The notes: generated by a model not told the origin, from the sequence alone. Shown: positions 1 through 9,020, counted from the stretch's first letter. The stretch: 64,000 nt of DNA from Pantoea septica (GCF_002095575.1 NZ_MLJJ01000003.1:124001-188000), one strand, 5' to 3'. Numbers and translations are program-made.

Positions 1-756
1 AAAGGCTTTCAGGTGATCCCCAAACGCAATATCGCCACCACCATCGGCCGTAACGCCATGCTCAATAAACAGGTGGATATGACCTGGGAATATACCGGCA
101 CCTCGCTGATCATCTTCAACCATATTAAGAAGCCGATGTCCTCTGACGAGGCGTACCAGACCGTGAAAGCCCTGGACGGCAAGCTGGGGCTGGTCTGGCT
201 CGATCCGGCTCCGATGAACAATACCTATGCGTTCGCCATGCAGCGCGCGCGCGCTGAGAAAGAAGGCATCAGCAGCATGTCGCAGCTGGTGGCGAAAATC
301 GAACAGGTGCGCCAGCACGACCCTGACCATAACTGGCGGCTGGGGCTGGACCTGGAATTCTCGGGCCGCTCCGACGGCATGAAACCGCTGCAGACCACCT
401 ACAACCTCACACTCGACCGGCCGCAGATTCGGCAAATGGATCCCGGCCTGGTCTACAACGCGGTGCGCGACGGGTTTGTCGATGCGGGCCTGGTCTATAC
501 CACCGACGGCCGCGTCAAGGGTTTCGATCTCAAGGTGCTGGAGGATGACAAACACTTTTTCCCCAGTTACAACGTCACGCCAGTGGTGCGCAAAGATGTG
601 CTCGACAGCCATCCCGGCCTTGCGGAAGCGCTGAACCAGCTTTCGCCGCTGCTGACCAGCGAGGCGATTACCGAACTGAACAAGCGCGTCGACATCGATC
701 ATCAGTCGCCCGAGCAGGTTGCGCGCGACTTTCTCAACGCTAAAAACATGCTGTAA
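1..756 (+). CDS. Osmoprotectant ABC transporter substrate-binding protein (5' end missing)
   Basis: The window opens inside this gene: the frame is open from base 1, and the first possible start (GTG at 13) is internal to the domain, so the N-terminus and signal peptide lie upstream. The visible 251 residues match the OsmF/YehZ/OpuCC family, periplasmic proteins that bind glycine betaine, choline or carnitine. The typical block DMTWEYTGT near the start includes an aromatic residue of the kind that cages quaternary amines. The permease gene begins 9 nt after its stop, so the genes form an operon. The ligand cannot be told from sequence alone. Confidence 0.88.
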   Translation, partial: KGFQVIPKRNIATTIGRNAMLNKQVDMTWEYTGTSLIIFNHIKKPMSSDEAYQTVKALDGKLGLVWLDPAPMNNTYAFAMQRARAEKEGISSMSQLVAKIEQVRQHDPDHNWRLGLDLEFSGRSDGMKPLQTTYNLTLDRPQIRQMDPGLVYNAVRDGFVDAGLVYTTDGRVKGFDLKVLEDDKHFFPSYNVTPVVRKDVLDSHPGLAEALNQLSPLLTSEAITELNKRVDIDHQSPEQVARDFLNAKNML

Positions 757-765
757 GGCGGCCAT

Positions 766-1413
766 ATGGATACCTTTCACTACATTATCAACAACTGGAG
801 CAGCCTGCTGGCGCTAACCTGGCAGCATACCTGGCTGGTGCTGGTGGCGGTCGGCTGCGCCATTGTCGCCGGCGTGCCGCTGGGCGTGCTGATCGTGCGC
901 GTCAGATGGCTGGCCGCGCCGGTGCTGGGCATCGCCACCGTGGTGCTGACCATTCCGACTATTGCCCTATTCGGACTGATGATCCCGCTCTTTTCGCTGA
1001 TCGGTCAGGGTATCGGCGCGCTGCCCGCCATTACCGCAGTATTCCTTTATTCGCTGCTACCGATTGTGCGCAACACCCATACCGCGCTGGAAAATCTGCC
1101 GGACGGCCTGCGCGAGGCGGGACGCGGTATCGGCATGACCTTCTGGCAGCGGCTGCGCTGGGTGGAGATCCCCATGGCGCTGCCGGTGATTTTCGGCGGC
1201 ATTCGCACCGCCGTGGTGATGAATGTCGGCGTGATGGCGATCGCCGCCGTGATTGGCGCAGGCGGCCTTGGCCTGCTGCTGCTCGACGGTATCAGCGGCA
1301 GCGATATTCGTATGCTCATCGCTGGCGCGCTGATGATCTGCCTGCTGGCCATTATTCTCGACTGGCTGCTGCACCGTCTGCAGTCGGCGTTGACTCCTAA
1401 GGGGATTCGATAA
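766..1413 (+). CDS. Osmoprotectant ABC transporter permease (OpuCB/YehW type)
   Basis: 215-residue inner-membrane permease with about five or six hydrophobic segments. The cytoplasmic EAA loop that docks on the ATPase starts near residue 117 (EAGRGIG...). Length and sequence fit the short permeases of the OpuB/OpuC betaine family (about 215-240 residues). It starts 9 nt after the binding-protein gene, and its TAA overlaps the ATG of the ATPase gene (TAATG), so translation is probably coupled. Bacillus OpuC uses two different permeases. Only one is visible here, and a second may lie upstream of the window. Confidence 0.9.
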   Translation: MDTFHYIINNWSSLLALTWQHTWLVLVAVGCAIVAGVPLGVLIVRVRWLAAPVLGIATVVLTIPTIALFGLMIPLFSLIGQGIGALPAITAVFLYSLLPIVRNTHTALENLPDGLREAGRGIGMTFWQRLRWVEIPMALPVIFGGIRTAVVMNVGVMAIAAVIGAGGLGLLLLDGISGSDIRMLIAGALMICLLAIILDWLLHRLQSALTPKGIR

Positions 1414-2549
1414 TGATAAAACTGGAAAACCTGACGAAAACCTTTACCCAGAAAAACGGCGCCGGCGTAACCGCCGTCGATAACGTCAGCCTGCATGTGC
1501 CACAGGGCGAAATGTGCGTGCTGCTGGGCCCGTCGGGCTGCGGCAAGACCACTACGCTAAAGATGATTAATCGTCTTATCCCCAGCACCAGCGGCAAGAT
1601 TTTCATTAACGGCGAGGATACCAGCGCCCAGGATACCGTTACCCTGCGCCGTAATATCGGCTATGTGATCCAGCAGATCGGCCTGTTCCCCAATATGACT
1701 ATTGAGGAGAATATCACCGTGGTGCCGCGCATGCTGGGCTGGGACAAGAAACGCTGCCGCGAACGGGCCACCGAGCTGATGAGCATGGTGGCGCTCGATC
1801 CCGCCAAATTTCTCCACCGCTACCCGCGTGAAATGTCGGGCGGCCAGCAGCAGCGTATTGGCGTGATCCGCGCGCTGGCGGCGGATCCGCCGGTGCTGCT
1901 GATGGATGAGCCGTTCGGCGCCGTCGACCCGATCAACCGCGAGGCGATCCAGAACGAGTTTCTCGATATGCAGCGTCAGCTGAAAAAAACCGTCATGCTG
2001 GTAAGCCACGATATCGACGAAGCGCTCAAGCTCGGCGACCGGATCGCGGTATTCGGTCAGGGAAAGATCGTGCAGTGCGCCAGCCCGGATGAGCTGCTGG
2101 CCAGCCCGAAAAATGATTTCGTCGGCTCGTTTGTTGGCCAGGACCGCACGCTGAAGCGCCTGCTGCTGGTGCAGGCGGGCGACGTCACCGATCAGCAGCC
2201 CACCATCACCGTTAAGCGCGCCACGCCGCTGGCAGAGGCGTTCGCCCTGATGGATGAAAACGATATGCGTTCGGTGACCGTCGTCGATAACGACGGCAAA
2301 CCGCTCGGCTTCGTTAAGCGACGCGAAGCGCGCCACGCCAGCGGCAACTGCGAGTCGTTGCTGCATACCTTCCGGGTTACCGGCAAGGCGGAGGAGAATC
2401 TGCGCGTGGTGCTCTCTAAGCTCTATGAGCACAACACCGTCTGGATGCCGATCGTCGATGAAGATGGCCGCTACAGCGGGGAGATTTCGCAGGATTATAT
2501 CGCCGACTACCTCAGCTCCGGCCGCACGCGCCGCCGCCTTAATCCGTAA
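1413..2549 (+). CDS. Osmoprotectant ABC transporter ATPase with CBS domains (OpuCA/ProV type)
   Basis: 378-residue ABC ATPase. Walker A GPSGCGKTT is at 39-47, the signature SGGQQQR at 142-148 and Walker B VLLMDEP at 161-167. The region from about residue 250 to 370 is a pair of CBS domains, which in OpuA/OpuC ATPases sense ionic strength or nucleotides and gate uptake. It powers import through the adjacent permease. It overlaps that gene by one base and is the last gene of the operon, followed by a strong hairpin shared with the convergent NCS2 permease gene. Confidence 0.93.
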   Translation: MIKLENLTKTFTQKNGAGVTAVDNVSLHVPQGEMCVLLGPSGCGKTTTLKMINRLIPSTSGKIFINGEDTSAQDTVTLRRNIGYVIQQIGLFPNMTIEENITVVPRMLGWDKKRCRERATELMSMVALDPAKFLHRYPREMSGGQQQRIGVIRALAADPPVLLMDEPFGAVDPINREAIQNEFLDMQRQLKKTVMLVSHDIDEALKLGDRIAVFGQGKIVQCASPDELLASPKNDFVGSFVGQDRTLKRLLLVQAGDVTDQQPTITVKRATPLAEAFALMDENDMRSVTVVDNDGKPLGFVKRREARHASGNCESLLHTFRVTGKAEENLRVVLSKLYEHNTVWMPIVDEDGRYSGEISQDYIADYLSSGRTRRRLNP

Positions 2550-2577
2550 CTTTCTCGCCACCGCCTGCGGAGGCAAG

Positions 2578-2611
2578 CGGCCCCGACGCATACCTTATTG
2601 CGCCGGGGCCG
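2578..2611. terminator. Hairpin between convergent genes
   Basis: CGGCCCCG at 2578-2585 pairs with CGGGGCCG at 2604-2611, with further CGC/GCG pairing inside. It sits between the stops of the ABC ATPase gene (+) and the NCS2 permease gene (-), so it probably ends both transcripts. The T tracts are short (CTTTT on +). Confidence 0.6.
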
Positions 2612-2620
2612 TACGCTTTT

Positions 2621-4000
2621 CTACAGCCCTTTTTCCACCGCTTCGCCCTGCGGCAAGGCGACAGCGCGCGGCTCGCTGGGCAGCACCAGATTCAGCAGGA
2701 TCGCCAGCACGCCGCCGGTGGTTACCGCATGGCCAAAAATCTGACTCACCAGCGGCGGGAACTGCTTCAGCGCTTCCGGCACCGCTTCGACGCCCAGCCC
2801 CAGACCAAAAGAGACCGCCACAATCAGCATCTCGCGACGTCCCAGCGGGGTTTGGGTCATCACGCGGATCCCGGCGGCCACCACGCTGCCGAACATGACC
2901 AGCGTCGCTCCGCCCAGCACCGGCGGCGGGATCTGCTGCATTAGCGCGCCCACGGCGGGAAACAGCCCGAGCAGCGCCAGCATCACTCCCATCACCATGC
3001 CGACATAGCGGCTCGCCACGCCGGTCATCTGAATCACGCCGTTATTCTGCGCAAAGGTGGTGTTGGGAAAAGCGGAGAAAACCGCCGCCAGCACGCAGCT
3101 GACGCCGTCGGCGCAGATGCCGCCCTGCAGACGACGCTGAAACTGCGGGCCGCTGATCGGCTGCTGCGACAGCATACAGTTGGCGGTCAGGTCGCCCACC
3201 GCCTCAATGACCGAAATGACCGACACCAGCGCGATCGGCAAAAAAATGGTCCAGTCGAAGGCGAAGCCGAAACGGAAAAAGCCCGGCAGCGCCAGCCAGC
3301 CCGTCTCCGGCAGCGGCTTCAGCGCCAGCGTGCCGCTTAGCGCCGCGGCGAGGCAGCCAACGGCGATGCCGGCGATCACCGCGATCAGCCGCGCCCAGCG
3401 GTTGCGCATCCGGTTCAGCGCGATAATCACCAGCAGCGTCAGGGCGCCGAGCGCCAGGTTGCCGGGCGCGCCGAAATTCGCAGCGTTATGCCCGCCCGCC
3501 CAGTCGGTGATGCTCACCTTAATCAGGCTGATGCCGATCAGCGTGATCACCGTTCCGGTCACCACCGGCGTCAGCACGCGGCGCAGCTGCGCGACGCAGC
3601 GGCTAATCAGTAATGGGATCAGCGCAGCCACCAGCGTGCAGCCGAAGATCATCGCCATAATATCCTCTGGCGAACCACCGCGGCTTTTAACCATCATTCC
3701 GCCGGAAAGGATGACGCCGAGGAAGGCGAAGCTGGTGCCCTGCAGGCAGATCATGCCCGCGCCGATCCCCGCCACGCGCCGCGCCTGAAGAAAGGTGCCC
3801 ATACCGGAAACCAGCAGCGACATGCTAATCAGATAGGGAATGTAGGCCTGCAGTCCCAGCACCGAGCCGATGATCAGCGGCGGCGTGATAATGCCGACGA
3901 CGCTGGCCAGCAGATGCTGCAGCGCGGCGAAAAACGCGGGTGCAGGCCTGATGCGCTCGTCCAGCCCGTACAGCAATGTTTTCTCTTCTGAATGCGACAT
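2621..4000 (-). CDS. NCS2-family purine/xanthine permease
   Basis: 459-residue polytopic membrane protein of the nucleobase:cation symporter-2 family, which takes up xanthine, urate or uracil with protons. The N-terminal GLDERIRP, the QGTSF block and the QNNGVIQMTGVASRYVG block are typical of this family. It resembles E. coli XanP more than UraA, but the substrate is not certain. The ATG is preceded by GGAG. It is a single-gene unit that converges on the osmoprotectant operon and has its own promoter region at 4001-4106. No purine-catabolism genes are adjacent. Confidence 0.85.
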   Translation of the reverse strand: MSHSEEKTLLYGLDERIRPAPAFFAALQHLLASVVGIITPPLIIGSVLGLQAYIPYLISMSLLVSGMGTFLQARRVAGIGAGMICLQGTSFAFLGVILSGGMMVKSRGGSPEDIMAMIFGCTLVAALIPLLISRCVAQLRRVLTPVVTGTVITLIGISLIKVSITDWAGGHNAANFGAPGNLALGALTLLVIIALNRMRNRWARLIAVIAGIAVGCLAAALSGTLALKPLPETGWLALPGFFRFGFAFDWTIFLPIALVSVISVIEAVGDLTANCMLSQQPISGPQFQRRLQGGICADGVSCVLAAVFSAFPNTTFAQNNGVIQMTGVASRYVGMVMGVMLALLGLFPAVGALMQQIPPPVLGGATLVMFGSVVAAGIRVMTQTPLGRREMLIVAVSFGLGLGVEAVPEALKQFPPLVSQIFGHAVTTGGVLAILLNLVLPSEPRAVALPQGEAVEKGL

Positions 4001-4106
4001 AATCGTGCTCCGGCAGTATTGTGATTAACGCTGTTAATGCATTTATCACGCCACGCGCGCGGGCAGCGAAAAGCTAAAGAGGTAACCTGTTGATCATGAA
4101 GCAGTT

Positions 4107-4158
4107 AAAAAAAGAAAGCGCTGCGCTGGATCCTGAAACCATCGATTCAGCCGCAGCG
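4107..4158 (-). terminator. Terminator of mlc-bioD2 transcript
   Basis: On the minus strand, CGCTGCGGCTGAA pairs with TTCAG...CGCAGCG and is followed by CTTTCTTTTTTT. It lies about 25 nt after the bioD2 stop. The stem contains a bulge, but the T tract is strong. Confidence 0.65.
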
Positions 4159-4182
4159 TCTTTGCAGCATAATGTTTCACTG

Positions 4183-4881
4183 TCAGGCGATCTTTGCACC
4201 TGAATCGGGCAGCGCGGCGAGGCCCACCGGAGTGAGATCGAGATAACCGGCTAAGTCGCGCTGTTCGGCGCGCGGCAGATAGGGCAATTCCCCCAACAGC
4301 GGCGCGTCGATGCTGTCGCGCAGCACGTCGATCAATTCGGCATAGTGCGCCAGACCGGGGTTGATGCGGTTTGCGACCCAGCCCGCCAGCGGCAGCCCGT
4401 CACGCGCGATCGCCTCGGCGGTCAACAGCGCATGGCTGAGGCAGCCCTGCTTGATGCCTACCACCAGCACCACGGGAATCTGGTGCTGCACCACCCAGCC
4501 AGAAAGCGGCTTCGCATCATTCATCAGGCTGCGCCAGCCGCCGGTGCCTTCGACTACGACGCAGTCGGCCTGCTGCTCCAGTCGCTGCAGGCTTTGACTC
4601 AGCAGCGGATAGTCCATGGGCCTGCGTGGCCGAATGCTGACTTCGTCTTCTTCGTAAATCAACGGGTTGATTGCGTCGTATGGCAGGGTAACTGTTGAAC
4701 TGCTCTGCAAAACCAGCGCATCTTTACTGCGCAGGCCCTCCGCGCTGCGCACGGCGTTCCGGGCAACCGGTTTGAAACCGACTGCGCTCAGGCCTGCGTG
4801 GGCGAGATACTGCAGAAGCGCGCGCGAAACGACGGTCTTCCCTACAGCGGTGTCGGTACCGGTAATGAACAGATTTTTCAC
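4183..4881 (-). CDS. bioD2: Dethiobiotin synthetase paralogue BioD2 (YnfK)
   Basis: 232-residue ATP-dependent carboxylase-type enzyme. Dethiobiotin synthetases close the ureido ring of biotin precursors using CO2 and ATP. The P-loop GTDTAVGKT is at residues 8-16, and the VVEGTGGW motif marks the substrate/magnesium site. The whole sequence follows E. coli YnfK closely. I chose the GTG at 4881 because AGGAGG stands six bases upstream; an in-frame TTG at 4896 would add five residues. As in E. coli, it lies directly downstream of mlc, and it is unlinked to the bio operon. Its physiological role in YnfK-bearing species is less clear than that of BioD1. Confidence 0.92.
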   Translation of the reverse strand: MKNLFITGTDTAVGKTVVSRALLQYLAHAGLSAVGFKPVARNAVRSAEGLRSKDALVLQSSSTVTLPYDAINPLIYEEDEVSIRPRRPMDYPLLSQSLQRLEQQADCVVVEGTGGWRSLMNDAKPLSGWVVQHQIPVVLVVGIKQGCLSHALLTAEAIARDGLPLAGWVANRINPGLAHYAELIDVLRDSIDAPLLGELPYLPRAEQRDLAGYLDLTPVGLAALPDSGAKIA

Positions 4882-4985
4882 CCCACTCCTCCTCAACGTA
4901 ACGATTTTGTTTTACAAAAAAGCAAAACCTATTGTAAGGAGTGCGGGCAGCAGGCGGCTTGCGTTAGCGCAAAGTTCAGTCGCGC

Positions 4986-6203
4986 TTAACCTTGTAACAG
5001 CTTCACCAGCAGATAGCCGCTGTAGAGGGCGTCTTTGATCAGGGCCGCCGCGCCGAGGGTGCCCGGCTCGCGGAATTCCGTAGGCGCAAGCTGAATCGCT
5101 TCGCTGTAGGCGGGCAGCGCCTGCTGGCGGATGGTGCTGCTGACGGCGGGAAACAGGACTTCAGCGGCCTCGTTTAGCGGCGAGCCGATCAGAATATGCT
5201 GCGGGTTGAAGATATTGACCATCATCGCCAGCATCCGTCCGACATGATGCCCGACGCCTGCGATGGCGTCGCGCGCCAGCCGATCGCCCTGCTGAGCCGC
5301 CATACAGAGCGTCTCCAGCGTTAACGGCTGCTGGTGCAGCACGCTGTCGGGCTGCGCGGCCAGGCGCTGCGCCGCCAGCGCCAGCAGGCTGCCGGTACTG
5401 GCGACCGTCTCCAGACAGCCGTGGTTGCCGCAATAGCACTGCTGCCCATAGGGATCGATCTGGGTATGCCCAATCTCCACCAGCGCGCGCCCGCTTTTGT
5501 GCAGCAGCTGGCCGCCGCTGATCACGCCCGCGCCGACGGTGTCGTCGATCACAATCTGGATCACGTCCTGCGCGCCGCGCGACGCGCCGAACAGCGACTC
5601 CGCCAGCGTCCAGGCGGAGATGTCGTGCTGTACGAAAACCGGCACGCCGGTGCGCTGCGCCAGCGTATCGCCCAGCGGTATCTCGCTCGCCTCATAGCCC
5701 GGCAGCCGGTGCACGACGCCCGAGGCGGCGTTAATCAGCCCGGGTAAGGTAATGGCAATCGCCGTGAGCCGTTCAAGCTTGCGCTGGTGGCGCATAAAAA
5801 AGGCGTCGACACGATCGATCAGCGAGGTCAGCAGCGGCTGCTGCGCTTCGTCAGGCAGCGGCGAAGACTCCTCTACCAGCGCGCGGCTGCTGAGATCGCG
5901 CAGCGTCAGGGTCAGCGAGCCGTGATGCAGGCGCACCGCGAGATAGTGCCAGGCGAGCGTGTCGAGGATCAGGCCGATGGCTGGTCTGCCGCGCGAGCCC
6001 GGCTCCTGGAATTCCGTCTCCTGCACCAGATGAGCGTCGAGCATTTCACGTACGATTTTGGTGATGCTGGCGGGCGCCAGCTGCGCCAGCCGGGAAAGTT
6101 CGATACGCGAAATCGGACCGTAGAGATCGATCAGGCGGTAAACAACGCCTGCATTAGTCTGTTTGATCTGGTCAATATGGCCAGGCTGACTATCCAGCTT
6201 CAC
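4986..6203 (-). CDS. mlc: Mlc, glucose-responsive global repressor of PTS genes
   Basis: 405-residue ROK-family repressor (also called DgsA), almost collinear with the 406-residue E. coli protein. It has an N-terminal winged helix (from about residue 16, YRLIDLYGPISR) and a ROK domain with the zinc motif GHTQIDPYG followed by CYCGNHGC near residues 246-264. Mlc represses ptsG, ptsHI, manXYZ, malT and itself, and is pulled off DNA by dephosphorylated PtsG during glucose uptake. The start is GTG (N-terminus MKLDSQPGH against MVAENQPGH in E. coli). bioD2 follows on the same strand. A palindromic AT-rich site just upstream fits autoregulation. Confidence 0.97.
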   Translation of the reverse strand: MKLDSQPGHIDQIKQTNAGVVYRLIDLYGPISRIELSRLAQLAPASITKIVREMLDAHLVQETEFQEPGSRGRPAIGLILDTLAWHYLAVRLHHGSLTLTLRDLSSRALVEESSPLPDEAQQPLLTSLIDRVDAFFMRHQRKLERLTAIAITLPGLINAASGVVHRLPGYEASEIPLGDTLAQRTGVPVFVQHDISAWTLAESLFGASRGAQDVIQIVIDDTVGAGVISGGQLLHKSGRALVEIGHTQIDPYGQQCYCGNHGCLETVASTGSLLALAAQRLAAQPDSVLHQQPLTLETLCMAAQQGDRLARDAIAGVGHHVGRMLAMMVNIFNPQHILIGSPLNEAAEVLFPAVSSTIRQQALPAYSEAIQLAPTEFREPGTLGAAALIKDALYSGYLLVKLLQG

Positions 6204-6218
6204 GCCCTGTGCTCCCGG

Positions 6219-6240
6219 TTATTTTCGCGCTTCTAAATAA
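6219..6240. promoter_or_regulatory. Candidate Mlc operator upstream of mlc
   Basis: TTATTT (6219-6224), ten bases, then AAATAA (6235-6240), centred about 26 bp upstream of the mlc GTG. Known Mlc/NagC sites are AT-rich inverted repeats of this general form, and E. coli mlc is autoregulated. Binding is inferred. Confidence 0.5.
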
Positions 6241-6310
6241 ACAGTGACTATGGTGAGGCAGATTGCGCCTGAGCGTCAAACATTTGATTTGAAATGTGAT
6301 TTACAGCACA

Positions 6311-6342
6311 TAAAAACCGGGCTTTGCTTAAAGTCTGGCCCT
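6311..6342 (-). terminator. Probable ynfL terminator
   Basis: On the minus strand, GGGC...GCCC with inner CTTT/AAAG pairing is followed by GGTTTTT. It begins at the ynfL stop codon, so the stop lies at the base of the stem. Confidence 0.5.
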
Positions 6343-7238
6343 TATTTTTGCGCTGCGGGCGAAAGAAGCCGCATCATATTGCGCATCTGCATCGACGGCT
6401 CGCGCTCGCCCGACCAGACCAGCCACACCTCCGACAGCGCATCCTCTTCTTTAAGCGGTAGCCAGACCACATCCGCCAGGCGCGCGCGGGCGAAGGACGC
6501 GGGCAAAATCGATACGCCAAGGCCGGTGGCCACCAGCCCGAGGATGGTCATCGCCTCGCCCACCTCCTGCATGATGTAGGGCGTAATCTGATAGCGGCGC
6601 AGCAGGCTGAGGATTTCTCCATGCAGCGCCGTGCCGCCCTGCGGATCGAAAAAAACGAAAGGTTCGTTCGCCAGGGCGCTGACAGAGATGGTTTCCGCGT
6701 CCGCCAGCGGGTGCGCCCAGTGCACCACCGCGCGCAGCGGTTCGCGCAGCAGCAGCTGATGACGCAAGTCAGACGGCAGCGCGGTGTTGCGCATCACCCC
6801 CAGATCGAGTCGCCCCTCATGCAGCGGCGCAAGCTGCTGCCGGGTGTTGATCTCCTGCATCTGGATATGCACCTGCGGCCAGCGCTGGCGAAACTGATAG
6901 AGCGCGTCTGAGACCAGACCGGTAAAGGGCGCGGAAGAGGTAAAGCCGATGCGCAGCTCGCCCTCTTCGCCCCGCTCCAGCCGCGCCGCGCGGCTGGCCG
7001 CCTGCTCGACCTGCTGCAAAATCGCCCGCGCGTCGCTGAGAAACTGCTGCCCGGCCGGCGTGAGCTGGACGCTGCGGTTGGTGCGGGTAAAGAGTTTGGC
7101 GTCGATCTCCTGCTCCAGCTGCATGATCTGCTGGCTGAGCGGCGGCTGAGAAATGTTGAGGCGCTGTGCGGCGCGGCCAAAATGGAGCTCCTCGGCGACC
7201 GCGAGAAAATAGCGCAGGTGGCGCAGTTCAATATTCAT
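6342..7238 (-). CDS. ynfL: LysR-family regulator YnfL
   Basis: 298-residue LysR-type regulator with an N-terminal winged helix (about residues 1-60, FLAVAEELHFGRAAQRLNIS) and a periplasmic-binding-like effector domain. It is divergent from the MFS gene ynfM with 93 bp between them, and ynfL-ynfM is the same divergent pair as in E. coli, which supports the assignment. LysR proteins commonly control a divergent neighbour, so ynfM is the likely target. The effector is unknown. The start agrees with the family N-terminus MNIELRHLRYF. Confidence 0.92.
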   Translation of the reverse strand: MNIELRHLRYFLAVAEELHFGRAAQRLNISQPPLSQQIMQLEQEIDAKLFTRTNRSVQLTPAGQQFLSDARAILQQVEQAASRAARLERGEEGELRIGFTSSAPFTGLVSDALYQFRQRWPQVHIQMQEINTRQQLAPLHEGRLDLGVMRNTALPSDLRHQLLLREPLRAVVHWAHPLADAETISVSALANEPFVFFDPQGGTALHGEILSLLRRYQITPYIMQEVGEAMTILGLVATGLGVSILPASFARARLADVVWLPLKEEDALSEVWLVWSGEREPSMQMRNMMRLLSPAAQK

Positions 7239-7331
7239 ATTTTAAACATATCAATTGAGATTATTAATATATTAGACAACCTATTAGCGCTTTCCTAGAG
7301 TAGATCTACTCTTTTCAGCTAAGGAATTAAT

Positions 7332-8591
7332 GTGCGTCGCTCTTCTCAGGCGGTTACGCTCGACGACGGCGAGTCAGCCGATTCGACGGCGGTCTCTTCC
7401 GCGGCATCATCCGTATGGATCAAACGCGGCACGCCGCAGTTTATGCGCGTCACCCTGGCGCTCTTTTCCGCCGGTCTGGCTACCTTCGCGCTGCTCTACT
7501 GCGTGCAGCCTATTCTGCCGGTGCTGTCGGCGCAGTTCGGCGTATCGCCCGCCGAGAGCAGTATCTCACTCTCGATCGCCACCGGGCTGATGGCGCTAGG
7601 GCTGCTGGTGACCGGCCCGCTTTCCGACGCCGTGGGTCGCAAGAACGTGATGGTGACGGCGCTGATGCTGGCGGCAATTTGCACGCTGATTTCCGCTGCC
7701 ATGAACAGCTGGCAGAGCATCTTGCTGATGCGCGCCCTCACCGGCCTTTCGCTCAGCGGCGTGGCCGCCGTGGGCATGACCTATCTCAGCGAAGAGATCC
7801 ATCCCAGCGTTGTCGCATTTTCTATGGGGCTCTATATCAGCGGCAACTCCATCGGCGGCATGAGCGGCCGCTTGCTGAGCGGCGTGCTGACCGACTTCTT
7901 TTCCTGGCGCGTCGCCATCGCGGCGATTGGCTGCTGCGCCCTCGCTTCCGCGCTGATGTTCTGGCGCATCCTGCCTGCATCACGCCATTTTCGTCCGGCG
8001 TCGCTGAAGCCGCGCAGCCTGATGATTAACTTTCGCCTGCACTGGCGCGACGCCGGACTGCCGCTGCTGTTTGCCGAAGGCTTTCTGCTGATGGGTGCCT
8101 TCGTCACGCTGTTCAACTATATCGGCTACCGTCTGCTGGGCGCGCCTTACCATCTCAGCCAGGCGGTCGTCGGGCTGCTCTCTGTGGTCTATCTGACCGG
8201 CTCCTGGAGTTCGCCGAAGGCGGGCGCGCTGACGATGAAACTGGGACGCGGTCCGGTGCTGCTCGGTGCTACGGCGCTGATGCTGGCGGGCCTGTTGCTG
8301 ACCGCACTGAGCGCGGTATGGTGGATTTTCCTCGGAATGATGCTGTTTACCGCCGGCTTCTTTGCCGCCCATGCGGTCGCCAGCGGCTGGATAGGCCCGC
8401 GCGCGCGCCGCGCCAAAGGCCAGGCATCGTCGCTCTACCTCTTCAGCTACTATGTTGGCTCCAGCGTAGCCGGTACGCTTGGCGGCCTGTTCTGGCACAG
8501 CTATGGTTGGCCTGGCATTACCCTCTTCATCTCCGCGCTGCTGCTGCTCGCCCTGCTGGTAGGCTGGCGTTTGCAGCAAAAACAGCTCTGA
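7332..8591 (+). CDS. ynfM: MFS transporter YnfM
   Basis: 419-residue major facilitator with 12 predicted membrane segments. The loop after TM2 carries a GPLSDAVGRK motif, and the block IKRGTPQFMRVTLALFSAGL is virtually identical to E. coli YnfM. It is a putative drug or metabolite exporter; the E. coli protein has been linked to arabinose efflux, and its natural substrate is unsettled. The start is GTG at 7332, served by AAGGA at 7321-7325. An overlapping ATG at 7330 is in another frame. Its transcript ends in a strong hairpin at 8610. Confidence 0.93.
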   Translation: MRRSSQAVTLDDGESADSTAVSSAASSVWIKRGTPQFMRVTLALFSAGLATFALLYCVQPILPVLSAQFGVSPAESSISLSIATGLMALGLLVTGPLSDAVGRKNVMVTALMLAAICTLISAAMNSWQSILLMRALTGLSLSGVAAVGMTYLSEEIHPSVVAFSMGLYISGNSIGGMSGRLLSGVLTDFFSWRVAIAAIGCCALASALMFWRILPASRHFRPASLKPRSLMINFRLHWRDAGLPLLFAEGFLLMGAFVTLFNYIGYRLLGAPYHLSQAVVGLLSVVYLTGSWSSPKAGALTMKLGRGPVLLGATALMLAGLLLTALSAVWWIFLGMMLFTAGFFAAHAVASGWIGPRARRAKGQASSLYLFSYYVGSSVAGTLGGLFWHSYGWPGITLFISALLLLALLVGWRLQQKQL

Positions 8592-8609
8592 CGCCGCACG
8601 GCGCGCAAT

Positions 8610-8635
8610 AAAAAGGACGCAGCTGCGTCCTTTTT
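8610..8635 (+). terminator. ynfM terminator
   Basis: Perfect palindrome AAAAAGGACGCAG / CTGCGTCCTTTTT starting 18 nt after the ynfM stop. The stem is symmetric with runs of A before it and T after it. Confidence 0.85.
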
Positions 8636-8759
8636 CACCTGTTGCCCCTGAATCTGCCGACTAATTAGGGCCATAAAAAACAAAGTCGCCAATCCTCGCT
8701 ATAATCCCTCTCACTCCAACAATAAATGTACTTTTTTTTACAGCAATGAGGATGTCCCA

Positions 8760-9011
8760 ATGGGCCATTACTACTACGTTTCTAAAATTTCTGGCTATAA
8801 CGATAACCATGTGGTGCACGCCGCAGGCTGCCACTATCTTCCCCCGCTTGAATCCCGCCTGTTTCTCGGCACTTTTTATACCGCTAATGCCGCCATTCAG
8901 CAGGCGCGCAAGTATTATCCCGGCGCGCTGGGCTGCGAAGCGTGCTGTCCGCTGCCGCTAAAAAAAAACCTGAAGACTCAGAATAGCGTGGCACTAAAGC
9001 ATATCGCCTGA
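8760..9011 (+). CDS. Small cysteine-rich protein, possible Ada-like zinc-binding fold
   Basis: 83-residue protein that I do not recognise by name. The core reads HAAGC (H20, C24), then FLGTFYTANAAIQQARKYYP, then GCEACC (C59, C62, C63). A Cys near the start, an aromatic-Leu-Gly-x-Phe turn, an amphipathic helix and a terminal Cys pair recall the N-terminal zinc-binding domain of Ada (DNA methyl-phosphotriester acceptor) and related small proteins. That is inference from motif spacing. There is no signal peptide. GAGGA stands eight bases before the ATG. It appears to be a single-gene unit. Confidence 0.7.
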   Translation: MGHYYYVSKISGYNDNHVVHAAGCHYLPPLESRLFLGTFYTANAAIQQARKYYPGALGCEACCPLPLKKNLKTQNSVALKHIA

Positions 9012-9020
9012 CTCTGATTA

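Noticed and set aside
2425-2898. Plus-strand frame spanning the opuC/NCS2 junction
   Set aside because: Crosses the terminator and overlaps both real genes; no homology seen.
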